From contig NZ_JABXKF010000123.1 of the NCBI RefSeq assembly GCF_017115165.1, positions 1-64,000 on the forward strand: DNA of 64,000 nucleotides, written 5' to 3'. Below the pieces are notes generated by a model. That model ran no database searches, was not told where the DNA came from, and worked only from the letters and a program-made list of their open reading frames with translations. Positions 31,834-40,789 of this stretch are shown one piece after another (position 1 is the first letter of the stretch; the number at the start of each line of letters is the position of its first letter). Origin of the DNA: Nostoc sp. LPT (GTDB lineage Bacteria > Cyanobacteriota > Cyanobacteriia > Cyanobacteriales > Nostocaceae). A program made the translations under genes and the position numbers.

Positions 31834-32052
31834 ATGCCTTTGTTTTTCTTGATACCACTATGTACTGCTTTAGCTACTGGTTATTTCTTTAAAAAGAGTA
31901 CTGATGAGATAGCATATCTTGCAGGTGTATTCGCAGCGATTAGCTTGATCTTAAGTTTAGTATTAGCACCTTGGCAGATTCAGTTTGGATTATTAATCAT
32001 TGTCTTCGTCATTACCAACAGACTTTTACAGGATAATGAGTCCAAACAATAG
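31834..32052 (+). CDS. Small two-helix membrane protein
   Basis: The family is not recognised. The 72-residue product has an N-terminal hydrophobic helix (PLFFLIPLCTALATGYFF), a short charged loop KKSTDE, and a longer hydrophobic stretch (about residues 27-62), ending with a polar tail NRLLQDNESKQ. It is likely a small inner-membrane protein. A decayed second copy lies immediately downstream at 32095-32290, together with duplicated 3' flanking DNA, which supports this one being the intact ancestor. No operon partner was seen. Confidence 0.65.
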   Translation: MPLFFLIPLCTALATGYFFKKSTDEIAYLAGVFAAISLILSLVLAPWQIQFGLLIIVFVITNRLLQDNESKQ

Positions 32053-32094
32053 GAAAACAACCTAGAGAAACCTCTATCCAGCCAAGGGAACTTA

Positions 32095-32290
32095 GCGTTG
32101 TTTTTCTTGATACCACTATGTCCTGTTTGAACTACTGTCTGCTTGTTCAAAAAGAGTACTAATTAAAGTGCATACTTTGCAGCTATTAACTTGATTTTAA
32201 GCATAGTATTAGCACCTTGGCAGATTCAGTTTAGATTGTGAATCATTATTACCAACAGAATTTTGTGAGGATAATGAGTCCAAACAATAG
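32095..32290 (+). pseudogene. Decayed tandem copy of the small membrane gene
   Basis: DNA similarity to 31834-32052 runs from GTTTTTCTTGATACCACTATG through TATTAGCACCTTGGCAGATT to the shared end GATAATGAGTCCAAACAATA. It carries frameshifting deletions, a TGA in the middle and no start codon. The flank CCTCTATCCAGCCAAGG follows both copies (near 32071 and 32297), so the duplication covered gene plus 3' flank, about 240 bp. Confidence 0.88.
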
Positions 32291-33387
32291 AAAAACCTCT
32301 ATCCAGCCAAGGAAAATTGGCGGACTACTAACTCTGTCTGAGATATGTGAATTTAGATGAAGACTTTTGGAAATAGATAAAAAACAATTCAAACTCTCGA
32401 TTGTCATCTAAAAATTCAGGCTGTAATTTAGTATAACCTTGTGTGATATTATCAGCACAAGTACTGTTGTTCAAGTTTCAATTTTCCTTAGGTAAACTCT
32501 TAGCTTTGTATTATTGACTCTAATACTAACTCTTTACTTATACAAGTTTAATACCCAGAAATTACTTTATAAATAGTACAAATTTCCAAGGCAAAAATTC
32601 ATAATAGAGGAGGATTTTTGTTTTATGAAGTTTTTGTTTAAGTGTATTTGCAAGTAGATAAATTTTTGATAAAGTATGACGATAAATTTGCAACATGCCT
32701 TTCTCGTGGTATTCTAGTAAGTAATTACATGTAACAATAAATTTGGAAAAAACAGCTTATTTAAAATTATCATGAAAAATCAAGCAACCCTAATACTAAA
32801 TGGTGTAGAAATATCTCAAATTCAATGCAAGCAACTTCAACTTAAAGTTGATTAGCCAACGCTAGTTTGCATTAGTTGTTTTGTTAAAAAGGCTCTATTT
32901 AGACATTCAGTAAAATTACCCATAAACCTGTAAAGTGTATTACTGTAGATTGATTTATCTCTCTATAATTTACGCACCCAGTCAGACTTGTATTACTTAT
33001 TGTGTTCCCATGCCCAAAAAGAGCATGTATACATACTCAATTTGAGTAAAAACCATTACTTTTATAAATCGGCTTAATTTCCAGCCGAGATTACAGATAC
33101 GTCTGTAAGCCGGGAGAAATTTGATGATATGTCAATACATTAATCAACTTTCCTGAAGCAAATAGAGAATATTTATCAATCCAGCTAGGTTTTATAGTTT
33201 GAGAAGATCGATACTATCTTCAAAAGATTTCTACAACAGGATACAACTGATGAAAGTTAATGAATGGGTTAATCAAAAATTATAGCAATCCATTTTGATT
33301 TAGGTGCATCTGTTGAATATGTGGGTGGAATCAGAGTTCAGCATCAGCGATGTTTACGACGGGCTACATCTACGCACACTGCAAACT
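32291..33387. other. AT-rich gap of about 1.1 kb
   Basis: I see no supported gene. A 27-codon frame at 32772-32855 (MKNQATLILNGVEISQ...) starts with ATG but has no clear ribosome site. TTTGAGTAAAAACC and AAATCGGCTTAATTTCCAGCC stretches are unexplained. The region could be decayed DNA or hold long regulatory sequence or a small RNA for the flanking genes. Confidence 0.5.
33346..33376. repeat. Dispersed Nostoc-type repeat, copy 3 (diverged)
   Basis: AGCGATGTTTACGACGGGCT followed by ACATCTACGCA resembles the elements at 2596-2622 and 14738-14767, with several changes. Confidence 0.75.
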
Positions 33388-33726
33388 TTATATATGTGAG
33401 AGAATTTGTGACAAAGTTCTCAACCTTCCTATGTCTGCATCTACTACTAGATTATCGCGATCGCGCTCAAAATCGTCTTGGAGCAAACCTGGGTAGCACA
33501 GAAAATATCTGTAATTCACAGTTGGGCAAACTCTAAATTGATTGTCCCAATTGCCAAGCAAGAAACTGGTTTGCTTGGGAGTATAATCCAGTAAAACAAT
33601 TAAGCGTGCTTTACTCCGAATCATATCGAACGCTTCCATGATAGAGCAATCATCCTGGAATATGACATAGTATTTAGTTTTTAACTCTAGGGCATGAGCT
33701 TCAACGATCGTTTTGATATCAGTCAC
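33388..33726 (-). CDS. Hypothetical protein, possibly a gene fragment
   Basis: The family is not recognised. A GTG-initiated frame of 112 residues reads MTDIKTIVEAHALELKTKYYVIFQDDCSIMEAFDMIRSKARLIVLLDYTPKQTSFLLGNW and so on, with a mix of strand and helix that looks like real protein. The C-terminus (DNLVVDADIGRLRTLSQILSHI) runs into a dispersed repeat. An in-frame stop lies 18 bp upstream. A truncated remnant of a larger gene is as likely as an intact small gene. Confidence 0.4.
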   Translation of the reverse strand: MTDIKTIVEAHALELKTKYYVIFQDDCSIMEAFDMIRSKARLIVLLDYTPKQTSFLLGNWDNQFRVCPTVNYRYFLCYPGLLQDDFERDRDNLVVDADIGRLRTLSQILSHI

Positions 33727-33873
33727 TTCAACATAGTCTTCCTAATTTTGTTATCTATTTACTGAAGTGGAAGTCAAATTGTAGAGAAGGTTTTGCCGAG
33801 ATATGAAACCTTCAAAACAACTGGTTTTTTACTGCCAAGTTCATACCTACTATCTTGATTAAGGCAAAGTACG

Positions 33874-34266
33874 ATGAAATCTATGTCGCAAAAAAGTTCA
33901 AACTTTAAAATAATCCCTTATATTATTTTATTTGTAAGTATTTTACTTAGTATTTGTGGACAATTACTGATGAAAAATGCCATGGTTAATACAAATGAGG
34001 GAGTACTTACTTGGGAGTTTTTTCAGAAATTATCATTAGCTATTACTGTCTACTGTTTAGGAATAGTAAATTGGATATTGGCTCTGCGATCTGTAAAATT
34101 AAGTATTGCTTATCCCCTGACTAGTTTAAATTATGTCGGGATACTTTTCGGTTCATACTACTTTTTTAATGAGGTGATTACATTAACTCGAATAGTAGGA
34201 GTAATCACTATATTCTTGGGTGTTCTTTTAGTAGTTAATCCCCTAAAAAAGTTCAAATTTAGATAA
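33874..34266 (+). CDS. SMR/EamA-like four-helix transporter subunit (first of a pair)
   Basis: Four hydrophobic segments span the 130-residue product: YIILFVSILLSICGQLLMKNAM, LSLAITVYCLGIVNWILALRSV, KLSIAYPLTSLNYVGILFGSYYFF and IVGVITIFLGVLLVVN. The small-multidrug-resistance / ArnE-ArnF-like pattern is clear, including the Q-x-L-x-K in helix 1 and S-I-A-Y-P-L in helix 3. It is followed 22 bp later by a second, different half-size member. That suggests a heterodimer, as with the ArnE/ArnF flippase for undecaprenyl-linked aminoarabinose. The downstream GT2 supports a lipid-linked sugar role. Confidence 0.8.
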   Translation: MKSMSQKSSNFKIIPYIILFVSILLSICGQLLMKNAMVNTNEGVLTWEFFQKLSLAITVYCLGIVNWILALRSVKLSIAYPLTSLNYVGILFGSYYFFNEVITLTRIVGVITIFLGVLLVVNPLKKFKFR

Positions 34267-34288
34267 TTAATTACTTAAAAAATTAAAA

Positions 34289-34645
34289 ATGAGTATTTTT
34301 ACTTGGCTAAATTTAATGCTTGTCGTTTTGTTTGGAACAACAGCTCAACTTTCACTCAAGTATGGACTTTACATTTCTAACTCTAATAAAGGAGAAAGCG
34401 GATCTCTCAAAAATCTCTTATTATCTCGTTATTTTTTGATTTGGTTTATCTGCTATACATTTATGACTATATTGTGGCTTTATGTATTGCGGACAATTCC
34501 TTTAAGTCAAGCCTTTCCAGTTTTAGGATTAATGTATGCATTTGTACCAATTGCATCTCACTATCTTTTAAAAGAAGAAGTTATGTTTAGCCAGTGGTTA
34601 GGAATTTCCGTTATTATAACTGGCGTAATTTTGGTTGTACATTAA
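34289..34645 (+). CDS. SMR/EamA-like four-helix transporter subunit (second of a pair)
   Basis: The 118-residue product again has four membrane helices: FTWLNLMLVVLFGTTAQLSLKYGL, YFLIWFICYTFMTILWLYVLRTI, SQAFPVLGLMYAFVPIASHYLL and LGISVIITGVILVVH. It shares the helix-1 A-Q-L-S-L-K and helix-3 L-S-Q-A-F-P pattern with its upstream neighbour but is clearly distinct in sequence, as expected for an asymmetric pair. Likely substrate: a polyprenyl- or lipid-linked sugar made by the downstream GT2. Confidence 0.8.
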   Translation: MSIFTWLNLMLVVLFGTTAQLSLKYGLYISNSNKGESGSLKNLLLSRYFLIWFICYTFMTILWLYVLRTIPLSQAFPVLGLMYAFVPIASHYLLKEEVMFSQWLGISVIITGVILVVH

Positions 34646-34736
34646 TAGCTTAATAGGCAAATAATCAGATTATTTAGTATTAACAGCTTCTGAACATCAT
34701 CCTCTAAAACATTTTCACAAAATCTAAATTTAATTT

Positions 34737-36041
34737 ATGAATATAGGTATCGTTGGCGCAGGTATAACTGGGCTAGTATTAGCTCAACGTCTTTCACATC
34801 AAGGACATAAAGTCACTGTCTTTGATAGTAACAAGCAGCTTGGTGGACTTACTACTTATCATGATTACGGATTATTTACCTGGGATCGCTTTTATCACGT
34901 TATCTTACCTTCTGATACTCACTTAATAAATTTTATCAGAGATATTGGTCTGGGAGATAAACTGCGTTGGCATCGAAGTTTAACAGGCTTTTATGACAAT
35001 AAAAAGTTTTATTCTATTAGTAACAGTATAGAATTCCTACGTTTTCCTTTATTTGGGCTTATCGGTAAAATCAGATTAGCTTTTACTCTCCTATATGGTT
35101 CCCGCCTTAATAACTGGCGGCGTTTAGAGAAGATTTTAGTTGAAGATTGGCTATTGAAACTCGGTGGTAAAAACACATACGAAAAGCTTTGGAAACCTTT
35201 GCTTTTATCCAAATTAGGAGAAAACTATAAGCGAATATCAGCAGTTTTTATCTGGGCTTATATCAAACGACTATTTTCAGCGCGCGATTCTTCATTAAAT
35301 AAAGAACAACTTGGTTATGTCTCTGGCGGTTATAAAACTGTTTTTGACCATATAGAAAAATTAATTTGTGCGGCTGGAGGTCATATCCACAAAGGTGTTG
35401 CAGTTGAATATATCGCACCTCATCCAGAGGGTGGAATGTGGGTAGAATATCAGGGTAAAAAAGAGCATTTTGATAAAGTCATCTTTACTGGTCCAGTTAA
35501 TATCTTGCAACAGGTTGCTGCCAAGGGGCTAGTGAAAGTTTCAGACACTGGTGAAACAGTAGAATACCTGGGTGTAATCTGCATGGTACTGATTACTCGT
35601 AAACCTTTAGTTCCTTATTACGTAGTAAATATCGCCGATAAAAATATTCCTTTTACCGGAGTTATTGGTATGAGTAATTTAGTTTCTTTACAAGAGACAG
35701 CAGGGTATCACATTACATTCTTACCAAAATATATACTTTCCACTGACCCGTTGTTAAAACAACCAGATGACAAATTACGCCCAATATTTTTCCAAGGTAT
35801 ACGTTTAATGTTCCCCGAACTCAAAGCAGATGACATTGTGGCAGCACATATTAATCGAGCGATTAAAGTACAGCCACTACAAATTTTAAATTATTCAAGC
35901 CTTGTTCCAAAAGTGAGTACTGAAAACGATGATTTTTTCGTCGTCAATACCTCACAGTTGGTCAATGATAGCGTCAATAACAACGCAGTAGTTCGACAAG
36001 TCGATGAATTTCTCAAAAAATCAGCATTACTTAATTCTTGA
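34737..36041 (+). CDS. FAD/NAD(P)-dependent oxidoreductase (protoporphyrinogen-oxidase-like fold)
   Basis: The dinucleotide-binding start MNIGIVGAGITGLVLAQRLSHQGHKVTVFDSNKQLGG (residues 1-37) is textbook, and LTTYHDYGLFTWDRFYHVI follows as in UDP-galactopyranose-mutase and amine-oxidase-like flavoproteins. The C-terminal half contains GGYKTVFDHIEKLICAAGGHIHKGVAVEYI. The length of 434 residues is normal. It lies between a flippase-like pair and a GT2 on the same strand, so it probably modifies a sugar or polyprenyl carrier in the same pathway. The reaction is not deducible. Confidence 0.82.
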   Translation: MNIGIVGAGITGLVLAQRLSHQGHKVTVFDSNKQLGGLTTYHDYGLFTWDRFYHVILPSDTHLINFIRDIGLGDKLRWHRSLTGFYDNKKFYSISNSIEFLRFPLFGLIGKIRLAFTLLYGSRLNNWRRLEKILVEDWLLKLGGKNTYEKLWKPLLLSKLGENYKRISAVFIWAYIKRLFSARDSSLNKEQLGYVSGGYKTVFDHIEKLICAAGGHIHKGVAVEYIAPHPEGGMWVEYQGKKEHFDKVIFTGPVNILQQVAAKGLVKVSDTGETVEYLGVICMVLITRKPLVPYYVVNIADKNIPFTGVIGMSNLVSLQETAGYHITFLPKYILSTDPLLKQPDDKLRPIFFQGIRLMFPELKADDIVAAHINRAIKVQPLQILNYSSLVPKVSTENDDFFVVNTSQLVNDSVNNNAVVRQVDEFLKKSALLNS

Positions 36042-36086
36042 AATTTGAGTAATCACATTTTATTTTAAAAATCACACGAGGTCTTT

Positions 36087-36911
36087 ATGAGTCTTTTTGT
36101 TCTTTTACCCGCATATAACGAGCAAGAATCAATTCGACCCTTGTTCAAAAAGTTTCAAAGATTGCAGCAAATCTTTAATATAGAGATAGAACTGATTCTT
36201 GTCGATGATGGCAGTAGTGATAAAACTGCTCAGACTGCTTTACAAGAATCCCAATCACTGGGTATATTACTGAAATTAGTCCAACATCCCAAAAATGCTG
36301 GTTTAGGTCAAGCAATTAAAACAGGTTTTACGACTTTCTTAGAAATTTCCAAAGAAGGTGATTTTTTAGCGGCGATGGATTGCGACAATACTCAGCCACC
36401 AGAACTATTAATAAAAATGTATGACACTATGATAGCTGGTAGCTATGATATTGCGATCGCATCTAGATATCGAAAAGGTTCTAAAGTCATAGGCTTATCA
36501 AAATTTAGAGAGCTGATGAGTTACGGAGCCAGCTGGCTTTTCAGAATTGCCGCCCGTGTACCAGGGGTAAAAGACTACACTTGTGGTTACAGACTGTATA
36601 ACCGTACTTTCCTCAGTAAACTGGATATGTATTATGGGGACAATCTATTCACTGAAAGTGGATTTGCTTGCATGATAGATTTACTGCTGAAAGCCAAATT
36701 ACTCAAACCAAAAATCGTAGAAATTCCAATGGTTTTAAGATACGATCAAAAACCGACTGCTAGCAAAATGAAAATTCTTAAAACTATTACTCGAACACTA
36801 AAGCTCTTGTTTAAGAATCTAGCATCAACAGAGCCAACTTCCAATTTAGGTCAGGCTTTCAAAGAGCAAGAGACAGTCAGAATTCCACTGAAAATGGCAA
36901 ATCGTAAATAA
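36087..36911 (+). CDS. Family 2 glycosyltransferase (polyprenyl-phosphate sugar transferase type)
   Basis: The GT-A fold is clear: FVLLPAYNEQESI at the start, ELILVDDGSSDKTA (nucleotide-sugar-binding Asp residues), NAGLGQAIKTGF, and the metal-binding AAMDCDNTQPPELL. The acceptor-side SKFRELMSYGASWLFRIAARVPGVKDYTCGYRLY is similar to dolichyl-phosphate mannose synthase-type enzymes. No C-terminal membrane helices are present, so it is a soluble or peripheral member of 274 residues. It closes the four-gene cassette with the SMR-like pair and the flavoprotein. Confidence 0.88.
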   Translation: MSLFVLLPAYNEQESIRPLFKKFQRLQQIFNIEIELILVDDGSSDKTAQTALQESQSLGILLKLVQHPKNAGLGQAIKTGFTTFLEISKEGDFLAAMDCDNTQPPELLIKMYDTMIAGSYDIAIASRYRKGSKVIGLSKFRELMSYGASWLFRIAARVPGVKDYTCGYRLYNRTFLSKLDMYYGDNLFTESGFACMIDLLLKAKLLKPKIVEIPMVLRYDQKPTASKMKILKTITRTLKLLFKNLASTEPTSNLGQAFKEQETVRIPLKMANRK

Positions 36912-37085
36912 ACCTGAGAATAAATAGGTTTTCACTAAGAATTAACTGGATGGGAAAATACTAATTTATCAATGGTGGGATTATAGAGATGAGCAAGGCA
37001 GAAATCAAAAATAAGTTTGTTTAATGAAATTGTTGGTTGCTTTTACTAATATATCTGGGTGGATCTTCCTTTCTATAGTTTCAGA

Positions 37086-37118
37086 AATTATAAGACAGTC
37101 TAAGACTGTCTTATAATT
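37086..37118. promoter_or_regulatory. Perfect 16-bp palindrome with one central base
   Basis: AATTATAAGACAGTCT and AGACTGTCTTATAATT flank a single A. It lies 175 bp after the GT2 stop and 60 bp from the HEPN remnant. It could be a cruciform-forming operator or a terminator stem; there is no T-tract. Confidence 0.5.
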
Positions 37119-37178
37119 ATGTATGAAAAATATTACATCCAGTATTGCAACTGATTCTCTAAGCATTCTCTTCATTGA

Positions 37179-37475
37179 TTACCAGGGCGCAACTATGCTA
37201 TAGATAATTTGAATATTTTGCTTCATACCAAGGTCAGTAACAGCGACAAGATATTGTAACAAGGCATCAACATCCTTAATAGCTTTAGCGGTAAGCCGAA
37301 CTTTTCCAGTTGGTGTTTGTGTCCAAGAAAATGCGGGAATTGGAAAACCATGAGCAAAACTGTGTCTGACTTGCAGAATATCGTTTAGCATCTGTTGAGT
37401 GGCGAGTGCATTCATGCTTCTTTTTGACCAAACCCAATCATTGATAGGGTCATAGCCAGTATATTGAAACCAAAG
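37179..37475 (-). pseudogene. C-terminal remnant of a HEPN-domain protein
   Basis: The frame contains LNDILQVRHSFAHGFPIPAF, where R-x-x-x-x-x-H type RHSFAHG is the HEPN active-site motif of RiboL-PSP/MAE-type HEPN domains. It continues with LTAKAIKDVDALLQYLV. It stays open upstream of the first ATG (37415) back to a TAA at 37476-37478 (WFQYTGYDPINDWVWSKRS), so similarity appears to precede any start codon. The gene is therefore N-terminally truncated. HEPN proteins are often toxins or defence RNases. Confidence 0.6.
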
Positions 37476-37717
37476 TTACGCGAATTATCTGCATTTGGTG
37501 TATTAAATTGTTTAAGCGATCGCTCCCTCAAGTGCATTACTTCTAAGATATTTCTTCTTCTTCTGACTTTTATCTAGGCGTAGAAGCTAAAGTCCAAGTG
37601 CAGTGAGGAAACCCCTACTGCATAACTGCCAACTGTGGCTTTCACTCATTTGTTAGACTGAACACACTAGGATTTTTCAGTCAAATCTCTGAACTACGCC
37701 AGCAGACGAGGCTACCC

Positions 37718-39190
37718 ATGCTTACAAGTACGCTACTTCTCTCGAATCAACTTCCCACTCTCCAATATTCCTCCACACCAGAGCGTTTCGATGAAACCTG
37801 GGAAGCCCCCCTGGCTACCCTTCTGGGACTAGGACGCGCCGCTGGCGCTGACTTCATCGAATTATTTTTAGAGCGTCGCAACTATATTAGTTCTCTTGCA
37901 GAAGATGACGCTATCACAAGTATTTCACCCAGTCTGTCTACAGGCGCGGGAGTCAGGGTATTTCGTGGCAAAGCTGACTGCTACGTTAGCACTAATAACC
38001 TTTCGTTTTCCGGTTTGAAAGCAGCCTTAGAAAAAGGTCTTTCTATCTTGGGATTACAACTACCCACTGCTAAAGCTTTCATCCCAGAAATCAACCTGGA
38101 ATTACTCAGAGATTACGCCACCAAAAGAGGTAAAGATGCATGGCTACCTGTGTGTAGCTCCATCCGAGAAATGGGAGAAATCCTTCTTGATGGTACTGCC
38201 CACCTGAAGCAAAAAGCTAGCCACGTCCAATCGCGCCGTGCTACCTATTTCCGGGATTGGCAAGAAGTTTTAATCGCCGCTAGTGACGGGACTTTTGCCC
38301 GTGATATTCGCCTTACGCAATCAGTAGGATTTAACCTATTGTGTGCTGATGGTGCTAATCGTACCTCAATTGGCGATCGCGCGGGTAATACTAGCGATGC
38401 CAACTTCTTGAGAACTTGGGATTCTCAACAAGCTGCCGAGAAAATAGCAGAATCGGCTGGAAAAATGCTCTACGCAGATTACGTGGAATCGGGTACTTAT
38501 CCTATCATTATGGCCAATCACTTTGGCGGCGTAATCTTTCACGAAGCTTGCGGACACCTGCTAGAAACCACTCAAATTGAACGCAATACCACTCCCTTTG
38601 CTGACAAAAAAGGCGAAAAAATTGCCCATGAAAGTTTGACAGCCTGGGATGAAGGGCGCTCTGAAAATGCCTTCGGAACAATTGACATGGATGACGAAGG
38701 TATGCCTGCTCAAAGAACCCTCTTAATTGAAAAAGGCGTTCTGAAAAACTTCTTAGCAGATAGAACAGGTTCTGCACGCACCGGACACCCCAGAACTGGA
38801 AGTGGACGCCGCCAAAATTATACCTATGCCGCTGCTAGCCGGATGCGTAATACTTATATTGATTCTGGCGAATATAGCAATGATGAATTATTTGCCTCTG
38901 TTGATAAAGGTATTTACTGTAAAAAGATGGGTGGTGGTAGCGTTGGTGCTACAGGTCAATTTAACTTTAGTGTTGATGAAGCTTATTTAATTGAAAATGG
39001 CAAAATCACCAAACCACTAAAAGGAGCAATTTTAATCGGTGAAGCCAAGGAAATTATGAATAAAATTTCCATGTGTTCTCAAGATTTGGAAATTGCACCA
39101 GGTTTTTGTGGCTCAGTCAGTGGCAGTATTTACACCACAGTCGGACAACCCCACATCAAGGTTGATTCTATTACTGTAGGGGGACGATAA
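37718..39190 (+). CDS. tldD: TldD-family metalloprotease
   Basis: This is the catalytic half of the TldD/TldE (PmbA) protease, which degrades unfolded or leader peptides. The zinc motif HEACGH is visible in FGGVIFHEACGHLLE (about residues 270-284), with the downstream third ligand expected near the C-terminal MGGGSVGATGQF segment. The C-terminal half also has RTGSGRRQNYTYAAASRMRNTYI. The length of 490 residues is normal. The partner tldE lies 188 bp downstream on the same strand, separated by heptanucleotide repeats. Confidence 0.93.
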   Translation: MLTSTLLLSNQLPTLQYSSTPERFDETWEAPLATLLGLGRAAGADFIELFLERRNYISSLAEDDAITSISPSLSTGAGVRVFRGKADCYVSTNNLSFSGLKAALEKGLSILGLQLPTAKAFIPEINLELLRDYATKRGKDAWLPVCSSIREMGEILLDGTAHLKQKASHVQSRRATYFRDWQEVLIAASDGTFARDIRLTQSVGFNLLCADGANRTSIGDRAGNTSDANFLRTWDSQQAAEKIAESAGKMLYADYVESGTYPIIMANHFGGVIFHEACGHLLETTQIERNTTPFADKKGEKIAHESLTAWDEGRSENAFGTIDMDDEGMPAQRTLLIEKGVLKNFLADRTGSARTGHPRTGSGRRQNYTYAAASRMRNTYIDSGEYSNDELFASVDKGIYCKKMGGGSVGATGQFNFSVDEAYLIENGKITKPLKGAILIGEAKEIMNKISMCSQDLEIAPGFCGSVSGSIYTTVGQPHIKVDSITVGGR

Positions 39191-39378
39191 GAATTTTAGA
39201 TTTTAGATTTTGGATTTTGGATTGTGAATGAGCAGGAGTTTCAGGCTAGAACAAAGCAGCTGACATTACGAGTTATTCGTCTAAAAATATAAGTCATAAC
39301 ATCCAAAATCCAAACTTTAATATCAAAAATGGAATCGTTTCCAATCCCAAATCTCAAATCCCAAATCTAAAATTAGCT
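39191..39378. repeat. Heptanucleotide repeats between tldD and tldE
   Basis: Runs such as GATTTTG and AATCCCAAATCTCAAATCCC occupy both ends of this spacer. No gene is present. Cotranscription of tldD and tldE across it is likely but not shown. Confidence 0.75.
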
Positions 39379-40719
39379 ATGCCGAATATCAAAGAGATTG
39401 CAAATTCTGCCAAGGATAATGCTGATAAGCTTGGCATTAAGAAATTCGACATTTATGGTTCAACAGTTGATGACACTAGCGTGCAAGTAGACCAAGGTGA
39501 GCCAAAACAGGTCAAAGCTTCAAACCGCTCTGGTGTTACTGTTCGTGTCTGGAATGAAGATAATACAATGGGTGTCACTAGCACCACAGATGTAGACCCC
39601 AAGGGACTAGAATTAGCTTTGAAAACTGCCTACGAAGCCAGTTTCTTTGGTGTTAAAGAAAATGTTCCAGATTTTAGTCCAGAGGCTACTACTCCGATTT
39701 CAAGTAAACCTCAGGCTAAAACATCCCAAGCACCTGTTGCTGAACTTATAGAAAAATTGTTGGTAGCTGAAAAAGAATTACTAGCGGCTCATCCAGCAAT
39801 TAAAGGCGTACCTTATAATGGTTTGTCACAAAGAGATATTGACAGATTTTATCTCAATAGCGACGGCGCAGTGAGAACTGAATCTCACTCTTTGGCATCA
39901 GTTTATCTCTACAGCAAAACTGAGGAAGATGGCAAAAAGCCGCGCAGTGCAGGCGCTTTTAGAATCAACCAAAATTTAGATAATCTAGATATTAATGGTT
40001 GCATCAAAGAAACCGCCGATAAAACTATCAGTCACTTGAATTATGAAAAAATCAAAACTGGTAAATATCGAGTTGTTTTCTCTGCGGAAGCTTTCTTAAG
40101 TCTGTTGGGCGCTTTTTCTAACTTGTTCAATGCCCAAAGTATTTTAGACAATCAAAGTCTATCTACTCCTGATGATTTAGGTAAGCAAATTGCTTCTCCT
40201 CTGATTTCAGTTTTTGATGATGCACTGCACCCAGCTAACGTTGGTGCAGAAACTTTTGATGGCGAAGGAACTCCCACTCGTCAGATTTCGCTAATTGAAA
40301 ATGGGGTTTTAACAAGCTTTCTCCACAGTGCAGGTACTGCTAAAAGGTTAAATACCCAACCAACCGGTAATGCTAGTATTGGCGCAAAAGTCAGCGTTAG
40401 TCCAAATTTTTATCACGTATTTTCAACAGCAACTCCTGAGCAGGAATTGAGCTTAGAAACTGCTGAAAATGTGATTTTTATCGATGATTTACAAGCTCTC
40501 CATGCTGGAGTTAAATCCTTGCAAGGTTCCTTTTCTTTGCCGTTTGATGGTTGGCTAGTTAATAAGGGAGTAAGGACGAGTATTGAGTCAGCAACTGTTG
40601 CTGGCGATTTCTTGGAACTTTTGAAGTCAATTATTTATGTAGAAAAAGAGCCAGAGTTAACGCCAGGGGGGGTTTGCCCGAAAATCTGGGTTAATGAACT
40701 ATCGATTACCGGCGAATAA
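39379..40719 (+). CDS. pmbA: TldE/PmbA family protein, non-metal-binding partner of TldD
   Basis: The 446-residue product has the PmbA/TldE fold without the HExxxH motif. Recognisable segments are VQVDQGEPKQVKASNRSGVTVRV near the N-terminus, NVGAETFDGEGTPTRQISLIENGVLTSFLHS, and the C-terminal LQGSFSLPFDGWLVNKGVRTSIESATVAGDF. TldE forms a heterodimer with TldD, which supplies the catalytic zinc. It follows tldD in the same direction. Confidence 0.92.
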   Translation: MPNIKEIANSAKDNADKLGIKKFDIYGSTVDDTSVQVDQGEPKQVKASNRSGVTVRVWNEDNTMGVTSTTDVDPKGLELALKTAYEASFFGVKENVPDFSPEATTPISSKPQAKTSQAPVAELIEKLLVAEKELLAAHPAIKGVPYNGLSQRDIDRFYLNSDGAVRTESHSLASVYLYSKTEEDGKKPRSAGAFRINQNLDNLDINGCIKETADKTISHLNYEKIKTGKYRVVFSAEAFLSLLGAFSNLFNAQSILDNQSLSTPDDLGKQIASPLISVFDDALHPANVGAETFDGEGTPTRQISLIENGVLTSFLHSAGTAKRLNTQPTGNASIGAKVSVSPNFYHVFSTATPEQELSLETAENVIFIDDLQALHAGVKSLQGSFSLPFDGWLVNKGVRTSIESATVAGDFLELLKSIIYVEKEPELTPGGVCPKIWVNELSITGE

Positions 40720-40739
40720 ATAAAACTTAGTCAGTGCAG

Positions 40740-40762
40740 AGTTAAGAGTTTAACTCTTAACT
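40740..40762. terminator. Hairpin between convergent genes
   Basis: AGTTAAGAGTT and AACTCTTAACT are perfect inverted repeats around a single T, placed between the convergent ends of tldE and the pentapeptide gene. Probable bidirectional terminator, or a heptamer-derived palindrome. Confidence 0.5.
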
Positions 40763-40789
40763 CATCACTTGGAAAGACATGACTGATCA

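Noticed and set aside
32772..32855. 27-codon frame MKNQATLILNGVEISQ...
   Set aside because: Too short, without a ribosome site or neighbour that would make it a leader peptide.
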